Shown here: positions 19,430 to 29,737 of the stretch, one piece after another
Numbering within the stretch: the first letter of the stretch is position 1
How the letters are laid out: the number at the start of each line of letters is the position of its first letter
Origin: Palaemon carinicauda
Lineage: Eukaryota > Arthropoda > Malacostraca > Decapoda > Palaemonidae
NCBI RefSeq assembly: GCF_036898095.1
Contig: NC_090746.1
Location: 114,187,221-114,251,220 of the forward strand
Reading direction: 5' to 3'
Length of the DNA: 64,000 nucleotides
The notes under the pieces: generated by a model
The model's database searches: none
Told to the model about the DNA's origin: nothing
What the model saw: the letters and a program-made list of their open reading frames with translations, nothing else
Program-made: the position numbers and the translations under genes

Positions 19430-21848
19430 GTGTGTCCTTTTGTATCAGGGCAGCAGACAAGTCCTTAACAAGCTCTTCGGGAAAAAGGAACTTCGAGAGC
19501 GGAGCGAAAAGGAGTTGAGACCTTTGACAAGGTGTGATGCTGGAGGAAAGGAAGGTACAAAGCTGCTCCCTTTTCTTAAGAACCCCTGACACAAACATCG
19601 ATGCAAGCTCGCCAGATCCATCTCTAATGGCCTTATCCATGCAGGACATGAGGAGCATGGCAGAATCCTTGTCCGCAGGGGAGGTCTTCTTGCTGAGGGC
19701 CCCCAGGCACCAGTCTAGGAAGTTGAACATCTCAAATGCTCTAAAAACACCCTTCAGGAAGTGATCAAGGTCTGAGAAGGTCCAGCAAACCTTAGAGCGC
19801 CTCATTGCTGTTCTACGAGGAGAGTCTACCAGACTTGAGAAGTCAGCCTGGGCAGAGGCAGGTACTCCCAAGCCTGGTTCCTCTCCTGTGGCATACCAAA
19901 CGCCCGCTTTAGAAGTGAGCTTAGTCGGAGGAAACATGAACGAAGTCTTTCCAAGTTGTTGCTTAGACTGCAACCACTCCCCTAAAATCCTTAACGCTCT
20001 CTTAGAGGACCTTGCTAAGACGAGCTTAGTATATGTAGACTTAGCTGGCTGCATGCCCAGCGAAAACTCAGATGGCGGAGAGCGGGGGATAGCAGAGACA
20101 AAGTGGTCTGGGTATACCTCCCTAAAAAGAGCCAAGACCTTACGAAAGTCAATAGAAGGTGGAGAAGACTTGGATTCATCCACGTCTGATGAGGGATCCA
20201 GGTGTGCAGCCTCATCATCAGACACCTCATCACCAGAGTGTAGCGAAGAGATCGGTAAGGTATGCTGAACAGCAGAATCAGCACGAGCTGGAACAACAAT
20301 ACTTGTGGTTTCCTCCACAAGACTCTGTTGAGGGAACACCTGAGGCTCAGGCTGCAAAGGCTGATCAAAAGAAGTAGCAGAAGGTAGGCGCATGGGTGGA
20401 GGAGGCTGACTCCTGGCATGAGTGTCTGAACTCAAGAGTTGCGCTTGCTGAGTGGTTGGTGGATGCGCAGTAGCAGGTTCCTGAGGAACGAGTTGAGGTT
20501 CCTGAGGTGTGAGCTGTGAGTGATGAGGTAGTGGCTGCGCAGAACGCAGTAATTGTCCCGCGAGTTGAGGTTCCTGAGGCGCAAGGCTAAGGTGTTGAGG
20601 TGCTTGCCTTGAGGAGGGTTGAGCTCGCTGCAGCGAGAGCTGAGGAGTCTGACTCATGGATGGGAGAGGTTGTTGTACCTCAAGAGAGTGTTGCCTCACT
20701 GGTGGAACTGCAAGTGGAAGCGGAGGAAGTAAGGTATAAGCTTCCTGTTCCCATTGCTGAGGTTGCCTTAAGGAAAGCGGAGGGAGCTGCACACCACTGG
20801 AAACAGTAAACTCAGAGCGTGGTAAGGTATCCTGAGGAGCCTCAACATCGTACGCCTGCATCAAGACCGCAAGTTGTGACTGCATGGACTGCAGTAGAGT
20901 CAACTTGGGGTCGGCAGACCCTAAGGTCTGCTGAGGTAAAGCCTTAACAGCAGAGATCTGTTGCGGCAGCACCTTACTCCTCTTAGGAGGAGTGCATTCA
21001 ACTGATGACTGCGGCGAGTCAGAGCTGATCCAATGACTGCAGCCAGGTTGAGCTCTTGAGGTCTGGACTCTGCATTTGAGTGGTCTTGAGACCTGAGTCC
21101 AACGTTTCTTCCCTGACAATTGATCAGCAGACGAGTAAAAGACGGGCTCAATCGTCTGCAGGTGGGAGTGACGGTCTCTGGAAGACACGCCCGCAACCAC
21201 CGAGGATACTTCTGTGCGCCGATCAAGGCCTGCCGAACCCTTTTGCCCTTCGACATTGCTTCTCCCCTGGGCTTGGGAGCTTGCAAGAGGTCCCGGACTG
21301 GGAGGACGACTGGCACGCACAGAAGTATCCTCACGCACCACACTGACACTGACACTAGCACTTGGCACTGCACTGACACTAGCACTCGTCACAGCACTGG
21401 CACTAATACCACCCACTGCACTCTTGACCTTAAGCTCCTTGACTTCGGCCATAAGAGACTTGTGATCACTAACCACTGACTCTACTTTGTCACCTAAGGC
21501 CTGAATGGCACGCAAAACAACAGACATATCAGGTTGAGGGCAAATAGTAGGTTCGGGGGTAGCCACTACAGGGGGAGGAAAAGGTAGGGGATCATGAGGT
21601 GAGGAAAAAAGTGAAGAGTGAGAAGAACTCCTCCTAACTCTCTCTCTCTCTAACTTGGTTGAATACTTAAGAAGACGGACAAAATCAAGTTCCGAAAGTC
21701 TGGCGCATTCCTCACATCGATCTTCTAACTGACAGGGCCTTTCCCTACAGTCAGAACAAGCGGTGTGAGGATCTACCGAGGCCTTCGGAATACGCCTATT
21801 ACAAGACCTACATCGTCTATGGGTGGGGGCTTGTGAAATGTCAGACAT
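19227..21848 (-). CDS. gag-like ORF1 protein of element C
   Basis: 873 residues starting MSDISQAPTH. An N-terminal zinc-ribbon-like cluster has C13, C16, H28, C31, C34, C39, C45, C48. A long Gln/Pro/Ser-rich linker (~280-530) follows, then an acidic stretch, then the conserved C-terminal domain from ~575 (VLALFREVYPDHF, PRSPPSEFSLG, FMFPPTKLTSKAGVWYATGE, FNFLDWCLGAL, LFPEELVKDL). It ends in a basic tail (SKSRKSSKASKGKN). The layout fits an RNA-packaging particle protein. First gene of the element, upstream of RT and overlapping it. Confidence 0.85.
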   Translation of the reverse strand: MSDISQAPTHRRCRSCNRRIPKASVDPHTACSDCRERPCQLEDRCEECARLSELDFVRLLKYSTKLERERVRRSSSHSSLFSSPHDPLPFPPPVVATPEPTICPQPDMSVVLRAIQALGDKVESVVSDHKSLMAEVKELKVKSAVGGISASAVTSASVSAVPSASVSVSVVREDTSVRASRPPSPGPLASSQAQGRSNVEGQKGSAGLDRRTEVSSVVAGVSSRDRHSHLQTIEPVFYSSADQLSGKKRWTQVSRPLKCRVQTSRAQPGCSHWISSDSPQSSVECTPPKRSKVLPQQISAVKALPQQTLGSADPKLTLLQSMQSQLAVLMQAYDVEAPQDTLPRSEFTVSSGVQLPPLSLRQPQQWEQEAYTLLPPLPLAVPPVRQHSLEVQQPLPSMSQTPQLSLQRAQPSSRQAPQHLSLAPQEPQLAGQLLRSAQPLPHHSQLTPQEPQLVPQEPATAHPPTTQQAQLLSSDTHARSQPPPPMRLPSATSFDQPLQPEPQVFPQQSLVEETTSIVVPARADSAVQHTLPISSLHSGDEVSDDEAAHLDPSSDVDESKSSPPSIDFRKVLALFREVYPDHFVSAIPRSPPSEFSLGMQPAKSTYTKLVLARSSKRALRILGEWLQSKQQLGKTSFMFPPTKLTSKAGVWYATGEEPGLGVPASAQADFSSLVDSPRRTAMRRSKVCWTFSDLDHFLKGVFRAFEMFNFLDWCLGALSKKTSPADKDSAMLLMSCMDKAIRDGSGELASMFVSGVLKKREQLCTFLSSSITPCQRSQLLFAPLSKFLFPEELVKDLSAALIQKDTHDLVASSARKTKVATSVPRTYRTPVADTPATRFIPPFRGRAPSRRSSRPDSSRSKSRKSSKASKGKN

Positions 21849-22058
21849 CTTGAATCAAAAGAGTTAGCCAAGTGGGGATTCCAAATCAAGCAAAAGATCG
21901 TTAACCGTTAATCAGGACTAAATAATAGCTATCTAAGCTAATATAGAAGTTTTCCAGTAAAGCGACAGCCGAAATCTGAGAGAAATACTTCACCAAAAGC
22001 CGTGAAAATACTCCAAGATCATAAGCGTATCCCAGAACGTCTTGCCGGAAGCACGACA

Positions 22059-22217
22059 GAGGAAAAATTGAGGAGGTGTCAACAAGAAGTACTATAGTAC
22101 CTGGCCACAGGTGGCGCTGGTGAGTACACCCCCTTCTAGTATTGTGATAGCTGGCGTATCCCTCCATAGAATTCTGTCGGGCAACGGAGTTGACAGCTAC
22201 ATGATTATCGGGTAAGT
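22059..22217 (-). repeat. Right inverted terminal repeat of element C
   Basis: Reverse complement of 15,578-15,736. Outside it the element ends gtttaatattga followed by the AAA core at 22,228-22,230. Confidence 0.9.
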
Positions 22218-22230
22218 TTAATATTGAAAA

Positions 22231-22879
22231 TATAAGGGTCATGTAAGTGGCTGAAAACAGGCCAAAACGTGATTATTTATCACTTTTGAGATTTGTAAAA
22301 GGGTACAGAACCTAACAAACCCACCTAACCTAACCTAGTGGTTCCCATGACACAAACCCTAGATGGGAGGCAAGTGCCCCGGGCGCCCCCCCCCCCCCCC
22401 TTCCCAAGTCACAACCCCTAGCCAGGGGGCAAGCCCGCGAACCCCCCCCTCCCAGGTCGCAACCGCTAGCCGGACCCAACCTTCCGAGGTCACAAACTAA
22501 AAGTAAATCACAAATAAATCCTTACATTATCATAAAATCACAAATAAATCCTTACAATATGGAAAAGTAAATCACAAATCATTCCTTACTTTATGATTGG
22601 CAATCTTTACAGAAGCTTTGCAGAAAAATGTGCTGGTCTTCCCAATAAATTAAGTCAGAATCAGACCTTTGAGGCATTATTTCGGGGTTATTTTTTAATT
22701 TCACATGAGTAACAATAACCTTACACTGAACGGAAACCATTTCCATCATAATCAATTGCCGACATAAATGAAATTACACTATATTTAGAAATAGATTGAT
22801 GTACTTTCCGTAAGTTCCCTCTTGGAGGCGTCTTGATGTGATGGTGGTTAAGTTGAAACTGAAGGGGAAGGTGGAAAAA
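22231..22879. repeat. Host repeat, unit II first part, with poly-C tract
   Basis: No gene. Starts tataagggtcatgtaagtgg, parallel to 14,357 onward. Contains acctaacc repeats, a run of 14 or more C near 22,387-22,404, and iterated cccaggtc/gcaacc/agccggg words also found at 30,180-30,370. The segment from 22,600 aligns with 14,610-14,850. It ends in the A run where element B begins. Confidence 0.5.
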
Positions 22880-22931
22880 AAATGACAAATTCGAAGATAA
22901 TTTGTATTTTTCCTAACCATACAAACCTTAG

Positions 22932-23090
22932 CTATTTACAAAGGGTATTACTTTTAGCGTAGCTGAAATGGCGAGCCATTAGAATTTAACGAGGGTGTAT
23001 TACCCCCGCGCTAGTTAGCGGGGGGGTAGGGGAGTGGTAGCTAGCTACCCCTCCTCCCCCTCACACACAGGTGAATATTCACTTTCACTT
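22932..23090 (+). repeat. Left inverted terminal repeat of element B
   Basis: ctatttacaaagggtatt through the GC-rich core to actttcactt. Inverted at 29,551-29,708 with few differences, closer than the two repeats of A. Confidence 0.8.
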
Positions 23091-23135
23091 AGAGGTAGGA
23101 CTTGTCTTGGGGGACAGGGCTGGCGGGCAAATATG

Positions 23136-23236
23136 TGTAAATAGCTAAGGTTTGTATGGTTAGGAAAAATACAAATTATCTTCGAATTTGTCATTTGTTC
23201 CGTAACCGAAATACAAACCACGCTATTTACAAAGGG
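23136..23236. repeat. Internal complementary region of element B
   Basis: Same build as in A: reverse complement of the left end, TTT core at 23,194-23,196, then reverse complement of the right end (gttccgtaaccgaaatac). The sequence is essentially the same as the ICR of A. Confidence 0.85.
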
Positions 23237-23713
23237 TGACTTATCCCTTAGGAAGGGTGGAAAGTCCCCAGCCATACTGGCTTTGGCTTTACCCGGGGAC
23301 TCAGAATCCGAGTGAGTCGCACTCGAGAAAAGGAGTCCCTGTACCTCACAAGTCCCTTGCTCCGCAAGGAACCATGTGGCCTACGTAAGCTTGTGTGTGA
23401 AGGAAGAAGTGTGACTCGTCCTTGGCAGTTGACCTGGAGTTCCAGAAGGAACTCTGGGTTAGGACGTTCCCAATACCACCTCGTCAGGGTATGGGGGACG
23501 CGACAGTATTGACTCAATACTCGGAACACAAGGAAGCATGGTTTACCTGCAGAGGTTCGAGGTCAGCTATGCAGAGACCAGGATGCTGCTTCCCCGTAGA
23601 GGGGATGAAGAAGAAAGAAGTAAGGGCCAGACATACTTCTTTCGTTCATGCAGACTAAAACCTGATAACAATGCCCTCAACCTTCTGCTACCTGTCCAAA
23701 AGGGAGCCTGAGG

Positions 23714-24720
23714 TTAGACCAGCTGTTGTGTAGCCACCACAGAGCGATAGAAAACGTATCGAGACTCCTGTGGGTCACACCCTGCAGGAAGCGGGCTGCG
23801 AAGGTCATCAGACGCTTCCAGACTCCAGCTTGTAGCACCTGCGTCACAGAGTAGTATTACTCGAAGGCGAGGGACGTTGTGATGTATCCAACATCGTGCT
23901 GTAGGGCGACGTGACGGGTGAGGGTCTGAAGACAGGACGAGATGAATGTCCTTGAGTCCGGGCTGAAGAGGTATACTGGTGACTCTCCCCCCATGTCCTC
24001 CTTGTGTTCCCAAATCGGCTGCAACTGAGGACAAACTGCAGCTGTTCCCAGCGCTAACCTCTCGATTCCTTAATGGCAAGAAAGAGAAGGTCTTGGGACA
24101 TCAAACACAGAATGGAGACTCGAAATCTTGAATGAATCAGACCGAAGGGCCGGGACCCTCAGATTCTGAGTCTAGCCAACAACTCAGGAACGAGCCTGAA
24201 TGTTGCCTTCCCCTCTTCCTTAGAAAGGGGGGAGTAGTAAGAGACCAAGAAGATTGCTTACACACTGGCCGTGGCCAGAGTGAGCAGAAGACCCAAGGCG
24301 GAATACAATCCGAGGCCTGTCGTAAAAGGGTCTTGAGAAGATCTATTAAAGGACTAAAAGTCCGAGCCATGCTCCAAGTTGGAGGTCTTCCTCCGACTAG
24401 GGCAGGGACGATCGTAGCTTCGCATGAGCGAGGATAGATCCAGCGGGCAGGAAAAAGTTATTCCTTTAAGCCTGAAGGTCAGGGAAAGGCTGAGTGACAG
24501 GCTTCATTGCCGAGAGCGGAAAGGAGTTTCCTCCCGCCGAAAGGCAATAAGACCGTTATTGCTGGAGAAGAGGCCTCAAGGGAAGAGGTATATCTCCCAC
24601 GGCACCAACCACCTTAGACTCTTCACTTTGCCTGGGAGACCCCTGTGGATGACTATCGCAGATGACGCGACCTCCGTACCGCGACTGTAGCGGGTTGTCT
24701 CTTCTAGAGGAGGAAGCGTA
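23714..24720 (-). pseudogene. Tyrosine recombinase remnant of element B
   Basis: DNA aligns to the recombinase of A. The frame at 23,714-24,079 still ends VVATQQLV as in A (VVAAQQLV). Frameshifts and stops occur roughly every 100 codons, and the catalytic His-Arg and Tyr blocks are not in one frame. Confidence 0.7.
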
Positions 24721-26640
24721 GTGTCTCCAGGCATGAAGCCGAAGCGACGCCCTGGTTCGGGAGAGATGTCGCAGTGTGGTTGCTTGAGTAGTCTGCGCCG
24801 TGGGAGAAGCTCTCCCGGGAGTTCCGTCAGGGGAAGCAGAGGGTCCAGAAACCGTTCTGCGCGTAGTCCCAGTGGAGCTCTCCCATTGAAAGGTTGACAG
24901 ACAACCTGGTCTTGTTGAGGCCCATTGTCCGCAGACAAAAAGGAGGGAAGACGCAGGCGTCGAAGTTGTCCCACCACCACCGGAATGCATCTTGCCAGTG
25001 TCTCGGGGTCTGAGACTGGGGGGAAGATTAGCGGAAGCTTGAGGTTCCAAGCTGTCGCGATCAGGTCCCCCAGACCAGCACTTGCTGGTTACCCAAGGTC
25101 AAAGACCCCTAGGTACACTCTCTCTATGAGGCTCTGCTCGGATAGTCTGAGAGAAACATTCCCCTGCCTGGAATGAAAGAGCCGATGGTGGTATTGAGAG
25201 AATCTCAATCATCCCGGTATCTCTACTGCAAGATGTGAAGGTGTGAAAATGCGTCCCCTGCTGGTTAAAATGAAGTCGACGCACAACGGGGAGACTCGGC
25301 AGGAGCTGTAGGATCTGAAGAGGGGCCAGACTAAGGCCCCTAAGCCTGCCTGAATGATGGAGAGGTATCCTTCAGGTCTTGACCATAGGCCTGGACCGGA
25401 ACATGCCCCTCCCCCTTTCCTTTGACGAGTCCGAGAACCGCATTAAGAATGTGGGGAAAGGACGAGAATATCCACTACCATCAAGAGGCTCCATAGGTCA
25501 ACACCCATTGCAGGTCTAATAGTTACGCTGGTCCCATAGGGCCAGGGAGTCCGGTTAAACATTGCTTGAAGCCACCGGAACTTGGATCGCCCCACATGGA
25601 ACTTATCCTGAGGCGACCATTCGGACTATAGACAGGTCAATAAGGAAAGAAGAACTAGGAAATGTTCCAAGGTAGGGCTGAAAGCTCTGCTTGACTGAGA
25701 ACAGGTACAGCGACTCTCCTCAGTCTTGCCACAGTCAACCGAAAGGAAGGCTCGGAGGATGTGGTAACAGAATCTGGCGTCCCCAGGTGGTCACCCATCC
25801 AAGTACCGACGTTGCTTAACCTCGCTGGATGGGCGAGAAGCGGGGTTTCCAATGTGGTAAGGCGGTTGACTCAATATCATGGCCAGATACTCCAGATGTT
25901 GAGGCAGAGGAAGAGAAGGCTCCAAGCAAAATACCATGAGCCCACACTCATGGTAAGCATCCGGAAGCTTGTCCCGGCGCTGAAGAAGTTCGAAACCCGA
26001 GCCTACCGGAGTTTCCAAACAGCAGAGGAGGCGGAAGCCTGCACCTGAGCGGCCAAGAGGAAGGCAGGGAGAGTTCTCTGGGGAAACAAACCTGCTATGC
26101 CACGGCGGGATAGCCACACAGCATCATAAGCAGGAATACTTGCAGTCTAGGCTGAATTCGACGAGCACCCTGGAAGATGGATGGAATGGAAACTGAAAGT
26201 ACCCGTCCTTCCGATCCAGGGTTTAAGGAGTCCTGTCGCCTCGTAACCAGTCTGATCGATTCTGGTGGCCGAAGTTTGTTCGACAAACTTGATCGGGGCT
26301 GAGAGGTTGACTATGGACATCCCCTCTCAGATCCTTCCTTACAAGAAAGGATCGACTGAGGGGGCCGGGGGTGAAGCCGTCGATGATCCTAAGGAAGACC
26401 TTCGCCTAAGGTATGGATCATTCTGCCCAACCGGGCAACTCTGCTGACGCTATGGCATAGAGGTTCAGAGACACTGAATTCGCTGACAGAGACGGCAGGC
26501 GCGATATCCTTGGCTACTCACAGAGAATATGCGGGAATGGGCATCGGGAAGCTGTCATTCGGATGAGTAACCTTAAGCATCCTCCCAGCGAAAAAACCTG
26601 CAATCCTAGAGTTCGTGAACTCCTTTTAGGACTATGCCCC
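24560..26640 (-). pseudogene. RT-RNase H remnant of element B
   Basis: The frame 24,576-24,980 keeps LLTELPGELLPRRRLLKQP, matching LLTELPRELPPRHELLRQP of A. 26,265-26,450 aligns at DNA level with the RT N-terminal region of A (around 8,640-8,830). No frame contains the YxDD centre. The region is interrupted by a 5S rRNA-like segment at 25,773-25,870. Confidence 0.65.
25773..25870 (-). pseudogene. 5S rRNA-derived segment inside element B
   Basis: The plus strand reads gtcacccatccaagtac, cgacgttgcttaac, gggcgagaagcgggg and caatgtggtaaggc in order. These are the reverse complement of the eukaryotic 5S rRNA body: GGTTAAGCAACGTCG-, GTACTTGGATGGGTGAC- and CCTGGGGA-like blocks. About 10 bases are missing between the GTACTTGGATGG block and the CAACGTCG block, and several bases differ, so it is not a working gene. 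The flanks align with element A, where this piece is absent, so it arrived after the element. It could be a retroposed 5S copy or the head of a 5S-derived SINE. Confidence 0.72.
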
Positions 26641-26699
26641 CCCGGGGGTCTCCCGTGCCATCTGTTCCTGACAGGAGAAAACTGCAATTGGACACCTTG

Positions 26700-28960
26700 T
26701 CCCAGTTGTCGTAGCCGATAACTTAGGCAGACGTGGTTGAAAGAAAAGGCGCTGGAGCCCTGCAGAGTCTGGAAGAAAGCGCCTTGGAGGAGTGAAACCG
26801 GAAGTCGATTTACTCCGCACAGCAGCTGTCTAAGTCTCTGTCCTTGGGCACAAACAAACTCTTCTCAAGGATGGAAGGGTGTCTGAGGTCGTCGACCTCC
26901 ACAGATGAGACACCCGAAGGAAGCCCTCAGTCAGCGCGTCCAGATGGTACAACATCGAGCTTGTCCGCAAGTTAGATACTTAACGACGAAAGGCCAAGGT
27001 GCCTGAGCTCGAGAGGAGGAAAGTACCCTTGATCTTCCTGTAGCTTCCTTGAACCAAACCTCAGGCCGTAACCGAGGAGGGAAAGAACCTGGTAAGCTCC
27101 CAGAGGAAGAGGTAAGCAGTCACCCCTTGTCCGATGGAGAAATCTCGAACGGAAAGCAGGTGGGCGATCGCGTGATGGCGAACAGCATACGCAGTTGAGG
27201 GTCGCGCGATGGTGATCAGCATGCGCAGGGTTGAGCGATGGTGATCAGCATCCGCAGGTGTGTGGTCGCGCGATGGCGATCAGCATCCGCAGTTGAGGGT
27301 CGTGCGATGGCGATCAGCATCCGCCGTTGAGGGTCGCGCGATGGCGATCAGCATCCGCAGGTGTGCAGTCGCGCGATGGCGATCAGCATCCGCCGTTGAG
27401 GGTCGCGCGATGGCGATCAGCATCCGCCGTTGAGGGTCGCGCGATGGCGATCAGCATCCGCCGTTGAGGGTCGCGCGATGGCGATCAGCATCCGCCGTTG
27501 AGGGTAGCGCGATGGCGATCAGCATCCGCCGTTGAGGGTCGCGCGATGGCGATCAGCATCCGCCGTTGAGGGTCGCGCGATGGCGATCAGCATCCGCCGT
27601 TGAGGGTAGCGCGATAGCGATCAGCATCCGCAGTTGAGGGTCGCGCGATGGCGATCAGCATCCTCAGTTGAGGGTCGCGCGATGGCGATCAGCATCCGCA
27701 GTTGAGGGTCGCGCGATGGCGATCAGCATGCGCAGGTGAGATAGTAGCTGGCGAACCATGTTCCTTCAGAAGTGTTGGAGAACGTTGGCGTGCCGGCTGT
27801 AACACACGTGGGCGATCCGGAGATCGCTGGCGAGCTGATGATCGCTGGCGGGCTGATGATCGCTGACGAGCTGATGATCGCTGACGAGCTGATGATCGCT
27901 GACGAGCAGAAGGCTACGCGTGGAAGCCTGCGCAAAGAAGAAGAGTCCTTGACCCCGACCTGAACCGAAGTTCTAGATCGCGAGGGCGAACGTGGGCGCG
28001 TAACAGGAACCAACAGGAACCGCAGGGAAGATCATCCTGAAAGCGCTGACGAACAGGAGAGCGCTGATGAGCAGAAGGGCGCGCAGGGAAAACCCTGACA
28101 CGCAAGGGAAGAACCCCCGTGGGGGCAACCCTTTGCCCCGAAGGGATCGTTGTCCGCCGGGAGACTGATGTCCGTCGGAAGACCGTTGTCCGTCGGGAAG
28201 ACCGTTGCCCGTCGGAAGACGAGATCAGACTGCTGTCCATCTGCACCAAGGCGGAAGATCGAGAAAAAAGGAGTTGTAGGCTGCAAACGGAGATCCAAAA
28301 AGGCGCCTCAAGCACCCTTATAGGGAGATGAGAGGCCCTTACGACGAGGCGGACGGTGGGCCTTACGGCGAGGGAGGCCAACAGCAACAGCAACAGCAAC
28401 AGAAGAAACCTCCGAAGAGGAGTCTCTATGAGTGTACTCTCTCGCGAACGAAAGAGAAACACTTCGTGGAAGAGACTGGTCAGTCAGTGACCTAAAAGGA
28501 GCAATCCTCCGAAGAGGAGCTCCTGCAGTTGCCCAGCCCCTTGAGCGAAACTGCAGGTGCGACCGCTCAGCACCAAGAGCATAGTCGCACGAAAAAAAGG
28601 CAAGAGAAGAACCCCCCAAAAGGGGAAAAACTCAAGCCTGGACAGGAAAAACTTCCCTCGGAAGGAAAGTTATCTGCCCAAGGAGGCAAGCCTCCTGACT
28701 GTTCTAAAATGAACTGGAGAGCTGTCCGTCGACACGGGAGTACTACCAGTAGAAGGAGACACGCCCCTGACGAAAATACAAGGGGGGAGGCAGCAACAGC
28801 CGAATCCCCAGGACTCAACCAGACAGCTCACACCGTTGCTATATTACAGAAACGAACTAGATCGGTAACTGTAAAAAAATAAAACAAATAATATTAGTAC
28901 ACATTCATTCCCCCGGGAAGGCTCCGAAGAGGAATCCCGAGGGAAAGGAACAAGAATTAC
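26700..28960 (-). pseudogene. gag remnant of element B
   Basis: Position and low-complexity character match gag of A, including gcgatggcgatcagcatc words, aggcgcctc near 28,300, and Ser/Arg-rich frames such as 27,914-28,462 and 28,308-28,619. No N-terminal cysteine cluster or C-terminal domain survives in an open frame. Confidence 0.55.
27150..27735. repeat. 34-bp minisatellite in gag of element B
   Basis: About 17 copies of a 34-bp unit built on gcgcgatggcgatcagcatc plus cgc(a/c)gttgagggtc. The core word is shared with the 135-bp repeat of element A, but 34 is not a multiple of three, so this expansion was not kept in frame. It probably grew after the gene died. Confidence 0.85.
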
Positions 28961-29550
28961 ACAACAGGCACGTGCCCTCACAACCACTTACACTCGCGGA
29001 AGGAGAGCTGTAACCAAAACAGAATTATAACAATTATAATTATGTAACTATGTAATTATGTAATTTAAAAATGAATGAACACTAAAGAAAGAACGAAAAC
29101 CCCGAAAGGAATCGTTCTACAAGCTGAAAAACAAAAAAAACAACTACAATTAGATTCATAACTAATTGATACAAACGTACGGCGTAGCAACCCCCCACAC
29201 GGAAAGGAAGCTAGGCTACAAGGGCGTAGTAACACGTAGTAAAAGGGTGAACGACCTCAAGAGAGAGAGAGAGAGAGAGAGAAAGACATGTAAAACTCGA
29301 TCGCCACCCATAAAATACGCCGTGGTGGCCTAACTGCCGAGGCCTCCACATAGATATCGTACACTACACACACACATCTGAAAATTAAACTTACTTATTT
29401 CTATACTCAAATATATATACAAACATGAAAACATGTTTACATATATATTGAGTAAATGAAAAGTAAGCGATTAAGTAAAGACAAAACAGACAATGGCTGC
29501 CAAGCGAGGACCAAGACAGAGACGTCTGTCACAGTCCGAGCCAAAAGTTA

Positions 29551-29708
29551 AAGTGAGTATTCACCTGTGTGTGAGGGGGAGGAGGGGTAGCTAGCTACCA
29601 CTCCCCTACCCCACCCCCCCGCTAACTAGCGCGGGGGTAATACACCCTCGTTAAATTCTAATGGCTCGCCATTTCAGCTACGCTAAAAGTAATACCCTAT
29701 GTAAATAG
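29551..29708 (-). repeat. Right inverted terminal repeat of element B
   Basis: Reverse complement of 22,932-23,090. Followed by tggtttgtatttcggttacg and the AAA end at 29,735-29,737. Confidence 0.8.
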
Positions 29709-29737
29709 CGTGGTTTGTATTTCGGTTACGGAACAAA

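Larger units (their letters stand above)
15539..22230 (-). mobile_element. DIRS-like element C, apparently intact
   Basis: About 6.7 kb, minus strand, order gag, RT-RNase H, recombinase, ICR, with inverted terminal repeats 15,578-15,736 and 22,059-22,217 that I read as identical. Left edge is ttggaa-AAA-atgttattt, right edge is atattga-AAA-tataagg. Removing the element with one AAA gives ggaaAAAtataag, matching an uninterrupted paralogue at 14,346-14,365. All three coding frames are open with catalytic residues present, so it is young and potentially mobile. Confidence 0.92.
22880..29737 (-). mobile_element. DIRS-like element B, decayed relative of A
   Basis: About 6.9 kb with the termini of element A: AAA-tgacaaattcg at the left (22,880) and cggaac-AAA-tggctg at the right (29,735-29,737). 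Inverted terminal repeats are 22,932-23,090 and 29,551-29,708; ICR 23,136-23,236. The interior aligns to A throughout, but every gene is cut into short frames by stops and indels. Extra material includes a 34-bp satellite and a 5S-like insert. Far older than C, although its termini and ICR are well kept. Confidence 0.85.

Noticed and set aside
25773..25870. A working 5S rRNA gene
   Set aside because: About 10 bases missing from the body, several changed bases, and a position inside a dead retroelement.
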